Source of the DNA: Paenibacillus hunanensis
GTDB lineage: Bacteria; Bacillota; Bacilli; Paenibacillales; Paenibacillaceae
NCBI RefSeq assembly: GCF_014645615.1
Contig: NZ_BMMB01000007.1
Coordinates: 248,001 to 312,000 of the forward strand
Direction: 5' to 3'
Length of the DNA stretch: 64,000 bases
Below, in pieces: positions 17,734 through 25,868 of the stretch (position 1 is its first letter; every line of letters starts with the position of its first letter). The translations under genes and the position numbers were made by a program. The notes below the pieces were generated by a model, which saw only the letters and a program-made list of their open reading frames with translations, made no database searches and was not told the DNA's origin.

Positions 17734-19146
17734 GTGACATCTCAATTGACGATTGATCAATATGTCAAAATTAGTTTTTCCAACGACAAATCGGTTGCTT
17801 ATATGGAAATTGCCAATCTTGAGTTTGATGATGAATTTGAATGGACTGTAGAACAATTGGAGGGATTTTTGCGTACACAGGGAATCACCCACGGCATACA
17901 GATGGATGAACTCAAAAAACTGGCTGAGCGTCCCGAGGCATACCGTTCCGAACTGGTAGCGGTAGCCTGCGGTACACCACAAGTGCCTGGAATTGATGGT
18001 TATATCCAATATGCAGTGAGGTTAGATGACCAAGATCGTGGTCCACGCGAAGCTGAAAATGGCAGAGTGGATTACAAGGAAATTATACGATTAAATAATA
18101 CGCTCAAGGGTCAGCTGATTGCTGAAAAAGTTGATCCATTGCCTGGTGAAGCGGGTATAGATGTAAAAGGAGAGCCTATTCCCTACAAACCAGGCAAGGA
18201 TGTGCGTTTCAAAATCGGCAAAAATATCGTACTTAATCCGGAGCAAACCGCAATTTACGCAGCGATTGATGGGATGATCTCATTTACCGACAACGAGAAG
18301 ATCAACGTATTTCCTGTATATGAAGTAAACGGCGACGTCGACTATCATACCGGTAATATCGATTTTGTTGGAACGGTTGTCATTCGTGGAAATGTATTAT
18401 CCGGTTTTCGAGTGAGCGCTTCTGGCGATATTCGAGTGGTCGGTGGCGTGGAGGGCGCAGAGATTGAAGCAGGCGGCTCCATTGAAGTTACCGGTGGTAT
18501 TATCGGATATCATAAAGGGCTGGTCAAAGCCGCTGTCGATGTCAAAACAGGATTTATTCAGGATGCTAACGTACAGGCAGGCGAAACAGTGCATGTATCG
18601 CAAAGTATTATGCACTCGCACGTACAGGCAGGTATTAGCATTCGCTGCGATGGTCCGAAGGGTCTGATCGTTGGTGGACATTTACAGGCAGGCGAGATGG
18701 TAGTCGGACGAACGATCGGCAATACGGCATTCACCGTTACCGAAATCGAGGTAGGCGTGCTACCGGAGCTGCGTAATCAACTGGTTGTGCTACGGAAAGA
18801 GCTTAAAACACATAACGAAAATCTGGATAAAACCGAAAAGGCACTTGTGCTGCTTGATCAATTAGCAGCCGTAGGACAGCTCGGTCCAGATAAAATGGCA
18901 CTTCGTATCAAGCTTTCTGCCACGAAAAAGAGCCAGCTTCGTGAGCGCGATGAGATTCGTGATAGCGCCCTGGAGATCGAAAAAAGGCTGGAAGAGTCAG
19001 GCAAAGCAAAAATTGAAGTGATGCATACGATTTATGGCGGTTCCAAGCTGGTCATCGGTCGTTATACCAAGTATATTAAAGATACAGCCCAGCGCGTAAG
19101 CTTCGTCTTCACAGATGGAGATATCACGATGGTGCCTAATCATTAA
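17734..19146 (+). CDS. fapA: FapA family protein (DUF342)
   Basis: The 470-aa protein has the DUF342/FapA layout. An N-terminal domain is followed by a Gly/Val-rich right-handed beta-helix-like repeat region (about residues 195-340, e.g. GDIRVVGGVEGAEIEAGGSI and QAGETVHVSQSIMHSHVQAG). A coiled coil (about 350-425) and a short C-terminal beta segment end it. Homologues are often linked to flagellar or polar genes; the biochemical role is unclear. The GTG start follows AAAGGGG. It is the last clearly flagellar-linked gene before the rpsB cluster. Confidence 0.9.
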   Translation: MTSQLTIDQYVKISFSNDKSVAYMEIANLEFDDEFEWTVEQLEGFLRTQGITHGIQMDELKKLAERPEAYRSELVAVACGTPQVPGIDGYIQYAVRLDDQDRGPREAENGRVDYKEIIRLNNTLKGQLIAEKVDPLPGEAGIDVKGEPIPYKPGKDVRFKIGKNIVLNPEQTAIYAAIDGMISFTDNEKINVFPVYEVNGDVDYHTGNIDFVGTVVIRGNVLSGFRVSASGDIRVVGGVEGAEIEAGGSIEVTGGIIGYHKGLVKAAVDVKTGFIQDANVQAGETVHVSQSIMHSHVQAGISIRCDGPKGLIVGGHLQAGEMVVGRTIGNTAFTVTEIEVGVLPELRNQLVVLRKELKTHNENLDKTEKALVLLDQLAAVGQLGPDKMALRIKLSATKKSQLRERDEIRDSALEIEKRLEESGKAKIEVMHTIYGGSKLVIGRYTKYIKDTAQRVSFVFTDGDITMVPNH

Positions 19147-19176
19147 TATTAATCCAGTATAAGGTGGGTGTTCACT

Positions 19177-19488
19177 ATGGGTTTGAGAGCTGTAGAATTG
19201 CAAATTGCTGTACCGCGTACAACGGAAGCAAGTAAAATTCAACAGGAAAATCTGCTTCGCCCTTCCATTGAACAGTCAATATTAGCGGATCGCACGAGTG
19301 AAGAGACGGAACGAATGCGGACACGCAGTGATAGTGTCAAGGAATCCGCTTCTGGCATGATTCATGATGGTCATCCGGGTGAGCAGCATGCTCCTCGTCA
19401 GCATCACGCAGAGCAGCCAGTAGAAGAACAGCATGTAGCGCCCGCCGAGCATCCATACAAAGGCAAACATATCGACCTGTCCTTTTAA
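19177..19488 (+). CDS. Small conserved hypothetical protein downstream of fapA
   Basis: The 103-aa product begins MGLRAVELQIAVPRTTEASK, an opening I associate with small uncharacterised proteins at this position in Paenibacillus and some clostridia; that is recollection, not a search. The rest is charged, with a His/Pro/Glu-rich C-terminal third. I choose ATG 19177 because AAGGTGGG (19161-19168) lies eight bases upstream. No membrane segment or known domain is visible. A terminator-like hairpin overlaps its last codons. Confidence 0.75.
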   Translation: MGLRAVELQIAVPRTTEASKIQQENLLRPSIEQSILADRTSEETERMRTRSDSVKESASGMIHDGHPGEQHAPRQHHAEQPVEEQHVAPAEHPYKGKHIDLSF

Positions 19489-19504
19489 AAGGCAGGTTTT
19501 GTTT
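19475..19504 (+). terminator. Rho-independent terminator overlapping the end of the 103-aa gene
   Basis: ACCTG at 19475-19479 and CAGGT at 19493-19497 enclose the self-complementary CCTTTTAAAAGG. TTTTGTTT follows. The hairpin includes the stop codon of the upstream gene and would end the fla/che transcript here, at least partly. Confidence 0.65.
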
Positions 19505-19559
19505 GCAATCGAACACGATCACTACATTTTGACGATAAATTAACGCAGGTGAGTATACA

Positions 19560-20189
19560 ATGGGTGATTTCCCTTCATGGGTATATATCGTTTTGCTGGG
19601 AGCAGTTGCCGTTGTTTACGGTATGCTGCTTCCGAAAAAACGAGAGGCTAAGCAGCAGCCAGAAGCTGCATTATCCTCTACCGTAGAAAAGGTAGAAGAT
19701 ACGCTAGAGCATTATATGACCGAAATCGAAAAGGAAAACGAAGAGATTATCGATCTCGTTTCCAAAATCAAGCAGGAATCCTCAGCCAAGCAAATTGCCT
19801 TGCAGGAGCAGGTGAGTGAAATGCGTCAGCGTCTAATGGAGCTGGAGCAGCGTGCTGTACCTGCACCACAAGCATCATCATCGGTATCTGAGGAGCCTGT
19901 AGCGATGGAGTCTCCTGTTGTTCCACCTTTAGACCCTGCGATGCTTGGACGTCAAGGTGAGGCGCTACGCGAATCCGCAGCACGTATGCAGCGGGAGCAG
20001 GAGGAATTAGAGGCTGCACAGCAAGAGCAGCAGAACGCTGCCAAGGAACGCATTCAGGATCGTTATCCAGAGCTGTTCCAGTTGCATGAAAGTGGAAAGT
20101 CTGTCGACACTATTGCCCGTACCGTTGGCCTCCAGCGAGGGGAAGTTTTATTGATTTTGCAGCTGGCCAAACAGGAGGAACAATCGTGA
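19560..20189 (+). CDS. SwrB-like membrane protein (DUF6115-type C-terminus)
   Basis: The 209-aa protein has an N-terminal membrane helix (about residues 5-22), long charged coiled-coil stretches (about 45-95 and 135-160), an Ala/Pro/Ser linker, and a C-terminal helix-turn-helix-like domain, YPELFQLHESGKSVDTIART then VGLQRGEVLLILQLAK. This layout matches SwrB (YlxL) of B. subtilis, which lies after sigD and promotes flagellar export-gate activation. Placement fits that role but sequence identity was not tested. Its stop overlaps the next gene by four bases. Confidence 0.75.
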   Translation: MGDFPSWVYIVLLGAVAVVYGMLLPKKREAKQQPEAALSSTVEKVEDTLEHYMTEIEKENEEIIDLVSKIKQESSAKQIALQEQVSEMRQRLMELEQRAVPAPQASSSVSEEPVAMESPVVPPLDPAMLGRQGEALRESAARMQREQEELEAAQQEQQNAAKERIQDRYPELFQLHESGKSVDTIARTVGLQRGEVLLILQLAKQEEQS

Positions 20190-20893
20190 TCAAAAATCGC
20201 TCATTAATGATCGGAATCGGAATCGGCATCATCCTTGGTGCTGTATTGCTACAGCTTGTGAATATCGGTAAGGGGCAAACGATGCTAAGCGGTGCGCAGC
20301 TCACCCCCGAGCAGATTCAGCAGGCCGCTCAGGCGCAAAATATGCAGGTATATACCGCAGATCAAAAGGTATACACCAAGGAGCAGTGGCAGGAGCTAGT
20401 GAAGCAGGAGGAAGAGAAGAAGAAGCAGTCTCAGCAATCGGGACAGCAAAGCACCACCAAAGAACCAGAGGAGACCAAACAGCCAACTTCTCCGGAAAGT
20501 CCAGAGCAGCCAAGCACCTCAGATACGAAAAGCTCAACAAGCTCCTCGACTCAGTCTTCAGCAAATGGCACACAGTCTGGCTCCGCTTCGGGTACAGTCA
20601 ATACGCCGTCTCAGCCAACGACGCCGACAACTACGAAAAATACGGCATCTGCTTCGAATACGGCATCGACTAACACATCAGGCAACTGGTTTACTGTGAG
20701 CAGTGGTCAGATGCTCAATGATATTGCCTTTAACCTGAAAAAGCAGGGATTGATTAAAAGTCAGGGTGACTTTATCAATCGAGCATCCCAGCTAAATGTG
20801 AACAAAAAGCTACAGGTAGGCAGCTATCAGATTAGCTCCGGTCAGAGCTACGATGATATTTTGCGTACATTATCAGGACAGTCATCTCCTTAA
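20186..20893 (+). CDS. YceG/MltG-like protein without a transglycosylase domain
   Basis: The 235-aa product has one N-terminal membrane helix (about residues 8-28), then LTPEQIQQAAQAQNMQVYTA. A Ser/Thr/Gln/Pro low-complexity spacer (about 75-165) follows, then a C-terminal domain with GQMLNDIAFNLKKQGLIKS and LQVGSYQISSGQSYDDILRT. That last part resembles the LysM-like N-terminal part of YceG/MltG endolytic transglycosylases. The catalytic part of MltG is absent, so it may bind or measure glycan strands rather than cut them. It is coupled to the SwrB-like gene through an ATGA-type overlap. Confidence 0.75.
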   Translation: MIKNRSLMIGIGIGIILGAVLLQLVNIGKGQTMLSGAQLTPEQIQQAAQAQNMQVYTADQKVYTKEQWQELVKQEEEKKKQSQQSGQQSTTKEPEETKQPTSPESPEQPSTSDTKSSTSSSTQSSANGTQSGSASGTVNTPSQPTTPTTTKNTASASNTASTNTSGNWFTVSSGQMLNDIAFNLKKQGLIKSQGDFINRASQLNVNKKLQVGSYQISSGQSYDDILRTLSGQSSP

Positions 20894-20910
20894 TAGGTCG
20901 TGCACATGCG

Positions 20911-20934
20911 GCAGCCGGAGATGGCTGTTTTTTT
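20911..20934 (+). terminator. Rho-independent terminator before rpsB
   Basis: CAGCC at 20912-20916 pairs with GGCTG at 20923-20927 and is followed directly by seven T residues. It separates the motility-linked genes from the rpsB promoter. Confidence 0.75.
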
Positions 20935-20947
20935 GCAAATAAAATAG

Positions 20948-20977
20948 TTGCGAACAGATATGCGCCTATGCTATATT
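20948..20977 (+). promoter_or_regulatory. SigA-type promoter for rpsB
   Basis: TTGCGA at 20948-20953, an 18-base spacer and TATATT at 20972-20977, with TG one base before the -10 (extended -10). It would start a leader of about 115 bases before rpsB. Confidence 0.7.
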
Positions 20978-21101
20978 ATTAACTGGTGTTAAAACACACG
21001 CATTCTGATTTCAGGCAGAGGTGCTTTTCGTATGAGAAGTTTTGCCGAAAGTTGACGTTTGCGGAGGCACACAAAAAACCAAATCTAGGAGGAACACACA
21101 C

Positions 21102-21800
21102 ATGGCAGTTATTTCCATGAAACAGCTTCTCGAAGCTGGCGTACATTTCGGTCACCAGACTCGTCGTTGGAACCCGAAAATGGATCGTTACATCTTTACT
21201 GAAAGAAACGGTATCTACATCATCGACCTGCAAAAAACGGTTAAAAAAGTTGACGAAGCTTACAACTTTGTAAAATCCGTAGCAGCAGACGGCGGTACTG
21301 TACTGTTCGTTGGTACTAAAAAGCAAGCTCAAGATTCCGTTAAGGAAGAAGCTGAGCGCGCTGGTCAATTCTACATCAACCAACGTTGGTTGGGTGGTAC
21401 ACTGACTAACTTCGAAACTATCCAAAAACGTATCAATCGTCTGAAAGAGCTGGAAAAATGGGAAGAAGACGGTACTTTCGAAGTACTGCCTAAAAAAGAA
21501 GTTATCCTGCTCCGCAAAGAGAAAGATCGTCTGGAAAAATTCCTCGGCGGTATCAAAAACATGAAAGGTTTGCCTAGCGCCCTGTTCATCATCGACCCTC
21601 GTAAAGAGCGTATCGCTGTTGCAGAAGCTCGCAAACTGGGTATCCCAATCGTAGGTATCGTTGATACAAACTGCGATCCAGACGAAATCGACTACGTTAT
21701 TCCAGGTAACGACGACGCGATCCGCGCTGTTAAACTGTTGACTGGTAAAATGGCTGATGCAGTGATCGAAGCTAACCAAGGCGAGCAAACAACTGCCTAA
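21102..21800 (+). CDS. rpsB: 30S ribosomal protein S2
   Basis: S2 joins the small subunit late and is needed for binding S1-like function at the platform. The 232-aa protein begins MAVISMKQLLEAGVHFGHQT and shows the family motifs RRWNPKMDRYIFTERNGIYI and FYINQRWLGGTLTNF. ATG 21102 has AGGAGG 7-12 bases upstream; in-frame codons further upstream lack a ribosome-binding site and extend past the usual S2 length. It is followed by its own terminator and then tsf. Confidence 0.98.
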   Translation: MAVISMKQLLEAGVHFGHQTRRWNPKMDRYIFTERNGIYIIDLQKTVKKVDEAYNFVKSVAADGGTVLFVGTKKQAQDSVKEEAERAGQFYINQRWLGGTLTNFETIQKRINRLKELEKWEEDGTFEVLPKKEVILLRKEKDRLEKFLGGIKNMKGLPSALFIIDPRKERIAVAEARKLGIPIVGIVDTNCDPDEIDYVIPGNDDAIRAVKLLTGKMADAVIEANQGEQTTA

Positions 21801-21846
21801 TTGCTAATCACGTATCGATAAGAAATTCACGTTATGCAAAATAAAA

Positions 21847-21887
21847 GGGTGGCTGGCAGGTGTAAAACCTTTCACTGCCCTTTTTTT
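21847..21887 (+). terminator. Terminator/attenuator between rpsB and tsf
   Basis: GGCAG (21855-21859) pairs with CTGCC (21875-21879), extended by a bulged TG/CA, and is followed by seven T residues at 21881-21887. It lies inside the usual rpsB-tsf transcription unit, so it probably lowers rather than abolishes read-through. Confidence 0.7.
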
Positions 21888-21925
21888 AAGGTGTCGGGAA
21901 TTTTATTTCCTGATGAAATATGGTA

Positions 21926-22019
21926 AGCTTCTACTGGATGTGCATCCTTAGGAAGAAGCTACAATACTTGCAGAACGGTTGGCTGGCATTGCTTGAACCG
22001 ATTTAGTACGCAAGGTACT
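21926..22019 (+). promoter_or_regulatory. Leader of tsf with three consecutive hairpins
   Basis: Three inverted repeats follow one another before tsf. AGCTTCT/AGAAGCT (21926-21932 with 21954-21960) encloses GGATG-TG-CATCC. CGGTT/AACCG pairs 21976-21980 with 21996-22000. AGTAC/GTACT pairs 22005-22009 with 22015-22019. I see no convincing separate promoter. The structure could affect read-through or translation of tsf; this is inference. Confidence 0.45.
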
Positions 22020-22054
22020 TATATTCTATTCTCAACTATATGGAGGTTACACTA

Positions 22055-22705
22055 ATGGCAGTTAACGCAAGCGCAGTAAAAGAGCTTCGTGAAAAAACAG
22101 GCGCAGGTATGCTGGATTGCAAAAAAGCGCTGGAAGAAACAAACGGCGACATCGCAAAAGCGATTGACGTTCTTCGTGAAAAAGGTCTGTCCGCAGCAGC
22201 AAACAAAGCTGGCCGCGCAGCAACTGAAGGTACAGTTGAATCCTACATCCACGCTGGTGGTCGTATCGGCGTACTGGTAGAAATCAACTGTGAAACTGAC
22301 TTCGTTGGTAAAACAGATCAGTTCAAAGACTTCGCACGCGATATCGCTATGCAAATCGCAGCAGCTAGCCCACTTTACGTTCGTCGTGAAGAAGTTCCAG
22401 CTGAAGCAATCGAGAAAGAAAAAGAAATCCTGAAAGCTCAAGCGCTGAACGAAGGCAAGCCTGAGAAAATCGTTGAGAAAATGGTTGAAGGTCGCATCAA
22501 CAAGTACTACGAAGAGTACTGCCTGCTGGAGCAATCTTTCGTTAAAGATCCAGACAAAACAATCAGCCAACTGCTGAACGAAAAAATCAGCACAATCGGT
22601 GAAAACATCTCGATCCGTCGTTTCGCTCGTTTCGAGCTGGGCGAAGGTCTGGAGAAAAAAGAAGATAACTTTGTTGAAGAAGTTATGGCACAGGTTAAAC
22701 GCTAA
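22055..22705 (+). CDS. tsf: Translation elongation factor Ts
   Basis: EF-Ts exchanges GDP for GTP on EF-Tu. The 216-aa protein starts MAVNASAVKELREKTGAGML, followed by DCKKALEETNGDIAKAI and EINCETDFVGKTDQFKDFA, all family signatures. ATG 22055 has GGAGG eight bases upstream; the in-frame ATG at 22040 overlaps the ribosome-binding site and is not favoured. The length is that of the short Firmicute form. Confidence 0.98.
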   Translation: MAVNASAVKELREKTGAGMLDCKKALEETNGDIAKAIDVLREKGLSAAANKAGRAATEGTVESYIHAGGRIGVLVEINCETDFVGKTDQFKDFARDIAMQIAAASPLYVRREEVPAEAIEKEKEILKAQALNEGKPEKIVEKMVEGRINKYYEEYCLLEQSFVKDPDKTISQLLNEKISTIGENISIRRFARFELGEGLEKKEDNFVEEVMAQVKR

Positions 22706-22758
22706 TCTTCAATCATTGAAGATAACCATACCGGATCACAATTCGGGAATACAAACAA

Positions 22759-22789
22759 GGGAGGGGACACAGACTGTGTTCCTTCTTTT
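22759..22789 (+). terminator. Weak terminator after tsf
   Basis: GGACACA (22764-22770) pairs with TGTGTTCC (22775-22782) and is followed by TTCTTTTG. The T tract is interrupted, so it may only attenuate transcription into pyrH. Confidence 0.4.
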
Positions 22790-22855
22790 GTAAAATCCTA
22801 TAGAAAAGTCGCTCCGGCTAACATAACTAAATTCACAAAGTGGAGGGTATGCATT

Positions 22856-23584
22856 TTGAATAAGCCTGTATTTAAAAGAGTGGTCCTGAAGGTCAGTGGT
22901 GAGTCGTTATCGGGAACAACGGGATATGGTATCGAATCTGATATGATCTCGTCGATCGCCGAGCAAATCAAGGAAGTTGTCGAGCTGGGTGTAGAAGTTG
23001 CAGTCGTATGTGGCGGCGGGAATATCTGGCGCGGGATTGCAGGCAGCCAGAACGGGATCGACCGTGCAACGGCTGACTATATGGGCATGCTGGCTACAGT
23101 GATGAACTCACTGGCACTACAGGATGCGCTGGAGCAGATCGAAGTTCCTACGCGTGTACAGACTTCCATCGCAATGCAGCAGATTGCCGAGCCTTACATT
23201 CGTCGTAGAGCGATTCGTCACCTGGAAAAGGGACGTGTTGTCATTTTCGCGGCAGGTACGGGTAATCCATTCTTCTCCACAGATACAACAGCAGCACTGC
23301 GTGCAGCTGAGATCGAAGCAGAAGTTATTTTGATGGCGAAAAACAAAGTTGATGGTGTGTACTCGGCAGATCCGTTCAAGGACCCGACTGCACAAAAATT
23401 CGAGCAACTCACCTACATGGAGGTGCTGAATCAGAATCTGGGCGTTATGGATTCGACAGCTTCCTCACTGTGTATGGATAACAATATTCCTTTGATTGTC
23501 TTCGCTATTACAGAGCAAGGCAATATCAAACGCGTTGTACTGGGTGAAAAAATCGGAACTATCGTTAAAGGGAGTGTAGATTAA
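22856..23584 (+). CDS. pyrH: UMP kinase
   Basis: UMP kinase converts UMP to UDP for pyrimidine nucleotide supply. The 242-aa protein has the amino-acid-kinase fold motifs LKVSGESLSG, VCGGGNIWRGI, FAAGTGNPFFSTDTTA and KVDGVYSADPFKDP. TTG 22856 is the start, with TGGAGGG eight bases upstream. The stop TAA overlaps the frr start (TAATG), so the pair is coupled. Confidence 0.98.
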   Translation: MNKPVFKRVVLKVSGESLSGTTGYGIESDMISSIAEQIKEVVELGVEVAVVCGGGNIWRGIAGSQNGIDRATADYMGMLATVMNSLALQDALEQIEVPTRVQTSIAMQQIAEPYIRRRAIRHLEKGRVVIFAAGTGNPFFSTDTTAALRAAEIEAEVILMAKNKVDGVYSADPFKDPTAQKFEQLTYMEVLNQNLGVMDSTASSLCMDNNIPLIVFAITEQGNIKRVVLGEKIGTIVKGSVD

Positions 23585-24138
23585 TGCCACAAGGGATCAA
23601 GAAAAGCGCAGAAGAACGCATGGAGAAAGCAATCCAGGCGCTGGGCCGTGACCTTGCAACATTGCGTGCAGGCCGTGCAACTCCATCCATTCTGGATCGT
23701 GTACAGGTGGAATACTACGGTGCGATGACACCGGTAAACCAGCTGGCTAACATTAGCACACCAGACCCACGCACACTGCTCATTCAGCCGTGGGACAAAA
23801 CGTCACTGAGCGATATCGAGCGTGCGATCATGAAGTCGGATCTCGGCTTGACACCTGCGAATGATGGTAACATTATCCGCCTGTCAATTCCGGCACTGAC
23901 TGAAGAGCGTCGTACAGAGCTGGTGAAGCTGACGAAGAAATTCGGTGAAGAATCAAAAGTAGCGATTCGTAACATTCGCCGTGATGCGAATGATGATATT
24001 AAAAAGCTTGAAAAAACAGATATCTCTGAAGATGAGTCACATGGTCATCAGGAGGATGTACAGAAGCTGACGGACCGATTCATCAAGGAAGTCGACAATG
24101 TACTTGCTGCGAAAGAAAAAGAGATCATGGAAGTGTAA
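23584..24138 (+). CDS. frr: Ribosome recycling factor
   Basis: RRF, with EF-G, splits post-termination ribosomes. The 184-aa protein shows LRAGRATPSILDRVQVEYYG and VAIRNIRRDANDDIKKLEK, with the expected length of the all-helical plus beta-sandwich family. The ATG shares an A with the pyrH stop. Confidence 0.98.
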   Translation: MPQGIKKSAEERMEKAIQALGRDLATLRAGRATPSILDRVQVEYYGAMTPVNQLANISTPDPRTLLIQPWDKTSLSDIERAIMKSDLGLTPANDGNIIRLSIPALTEERRTELVKLTKKFGEESKVAIRNIRRDANDDIKKLEKTDISEDESHGHQEDVQKLTDRFIKEVDNVLAAKEKEIMEV

Positions 24139-24180
24139 GAGACTGGCGACCCCTCCAACCTGGTGGGGTTTGTCTCTTTT
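24138..24180 (+). terminator. Hairpin with T tract after frr
   Basis: AGAGAC (24138-24143) pairs with GTCTCT (24172-24177), and ACCCC pairs with GGGGT inside; TTTT follows. The next gene is in the same direction 23 bases later with no obvious promoter, so this is probably a partial terminator. Confidence 0.65.
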
Positions 24181-24202
24181 CACACCGTATGGAGGAAAAG
24201 CA

Positions 24203-24970
24203 ATGTTCAAGCGTGTTGTTCGCTCGTGGTTGGATAAAGATGAACAGGGTCAATCCAGCGAGCTGTCGCCGGATAATATTCCACAGCATATTGCCGTTAT
24301 TATGGACGGAAATGGACGCTGGGCAAAAAACTTCGGCATGCCACGTGTGATCGGGCATCAAAACGGGATGAAAGCAGTCAAGCGTGCAACGATTGCAGCT
24401 GATGAGCTTGGGGTCAAGTATTTGACGATGTATGCTTTCTCCACTGAAAACTGGAAGCGCCCAAAGGATGAGGTGGAGTTTTTGATGAAGCTGCCTGCTG
24501 AATTTGTGGCAACCGAGCTGGATGAACTGGTAGAGCGAAATGTACAGGTTCGCCTGATGGGTGATAAAAGTATACTGCCTGCTTATACGCTGGAGCCGCT
24601 TGAAAAAGCTATCCGCGATACGAAACACAACACCGGACTGGTGCTCACCTTTGCGCTAAACTATGGTAGTCGGATTGAAATTACCGAAGGTGTGAAGAAA
24701 ATGGTGCAGGCTGTACAGGAAGGTTCGATATCCGTAGATGAGATCACGCCAGATACATTTGGCGAGGTGCTGCAATCATCCGGTTTGCCTGATCCCGATC
24801 TATTGATCCGCACAAGTGGAGAGCTTAGACTGAGTAATTTTATGCTATGGCAGCTAGCATATAGTGAGCTCTGGTTTACACCCATCTATTGGCCGGAATT
24901 TAGCAAGGAGCATATGATTGAAGCAGTAGCGGAGTATCAGCGCAGAATACGCAGATATGGCGGCTTATAA
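24203..24970 (+). CDS. uppS: Undecaprenyl diphosphate synthase (isoprenyl transferase)
   Basis: UppS makes the C55 lipid carrier for peptidoglycan precursors. The 255-aa protein has the catalytic motif HIAVIMDGNGRWA with D35, GHQNGMKAVKR, YAFSTENWKRP and the C-terminal RTSGELRLSNFMLWQ and EYWF-like LWFTPIYWPEF. ATG 24203 follows GGAGG by about 7 bases; an upstream in-frame extension overlaps frr and the hairpin and is unlikely. It is followed by cdsA. Confidence 0.97.
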   Translation: MFKRVVRSWLDKDEQGQSSELSPDNIPQHIAVIMDGNGRWAKNFGMPRVIGHQNGMKAVKRATIAADELGVKYLTMYAFSTENWKRPKDEVEFLMKLPAEFVATELDELVERNVQVRLMGDKSILPAYTLEPLEKAIRDTKHNTGLVLTFALNYGSRIEITEGVKKMVQAVQEGSISVDEITPDTFGEVLQSSGLPDPDLLIRTSGELRLSNFMLWQLAYSELWFTPIYWPEFSKEHMIEAVAEYQRRIRRYGGL

Positions 24971-25023
24971 GCCGTAATCCCGGTGAGCGGGCCGCCCATG
25001 TTGTTTCGGATGGAGGATAAATT

Positions 25024-25827
25024 GTGAAAGAGCGGATAATCACGGGGCTTTTAGCCGCAATCTTATATCTGGGATTTTGTCTGGCTGGAGGGTATGCGTA
25101 TCAAGCCTTTCTCCTGGCGATGGCACTGGTCGGATATTATGAGTTTGTAACGATGACAAAGGCGGCTCCATTCGGAGCACCGGCGGTGATCGGTTACATT
25201 AGTGTCGCATATATGCTTTTTCCCTGGACACTAATGGATCTGACACCGCCATTGTCCGTTGACCATATGATATGGGTCGTTATGCTGCTTCTGCTATCCA
25301 TAACCGTCATCTCCAAAAATCGCCTGGATATTAAGCTGATGGCTATGCTGTTCATCGGGGCGTTTTATGTGGGGATGGGCTTTACCTACATCGCGGATAC
25401 GAGGCAGGCACCGGACGGACACGGCTTGTTCTGGACATTTATGCTATTATGCTCGATCTGGGCGAGTGATATTGGAGCGTATTTTACAGGGAAAACGCTT
25501 GGCAGAAACAAGCTCTGGCCTTCGATCAGTCCAAATAAGACGATAGAAGGAGCGATCGGTGGAATTTTTTTTGCAATGGTGGCAGCGGTTGTGTTCTCGC
25601 TTGTGTCGCCAACGCTTCTTCCACTCTGGAATGCTCTTCTTATCGGTCTGGCAGCAGCTGTAGTCGGACAGATGGGAGATCTAATTCAATCTGCATATAA
25701 GCGCATCTATAACATCAAGGATTCGGGCAAGCTATTGCCAGGGCATGGCGGGATATTGGATCGCTGTGATAGCTGGCTGATGGTATTCCCATTTGTGCAC
25801 ATCCTGATGCTGATGCCATTTCAATAA
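25024..25827 (+). CDS. cdsA: Phosphatidate cytidylyltransferase
   Basis: CdsA makes CDP-diacylglycerol for phospholipid synthesis. The 267-aa protein is very hydrophobic, with about eight membrane segments. It carries the signature SDIGAYFTGKTLGRNKLWP SPNKTIEGAIGG region near residues 150-182 and the C-terminal KDSGKLLPGHGGILDRCDS motif. GTG start with GGAGG about 8 bases upstream. The gene order uppS-cdsA-dxr-rseP is standard for Firmicutes. Confidence 0.97.
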   Translation: MKERIITGLLAAILYLGFCLAGGYAYQAFLLAMALVGYYEFVTMTKAAPFGAPAVIGYISVAYMLFPWTLMDLTPPLSVDHMIWVVMLLLLSITVISKNRLDIKLMAMLFIGAFYVGMGFTYIADTRQAPDGHGLFWTFMLLCSIWASDIGAYFTGKTLGRNKLWPSISPNKTIEGAIGGIFFAMVAAVVFSLVSPTLLPLWNALLIGLAAAVVGQMGDLIQSAYKRIYNIKDSGKLLPGHGGILDRCDSWLMVFPFVHILMLMPFQ

Positions 25828-25868
25828 ATAGAACAGGTACAATACTGGAATCGACGATGGAGGCCATC

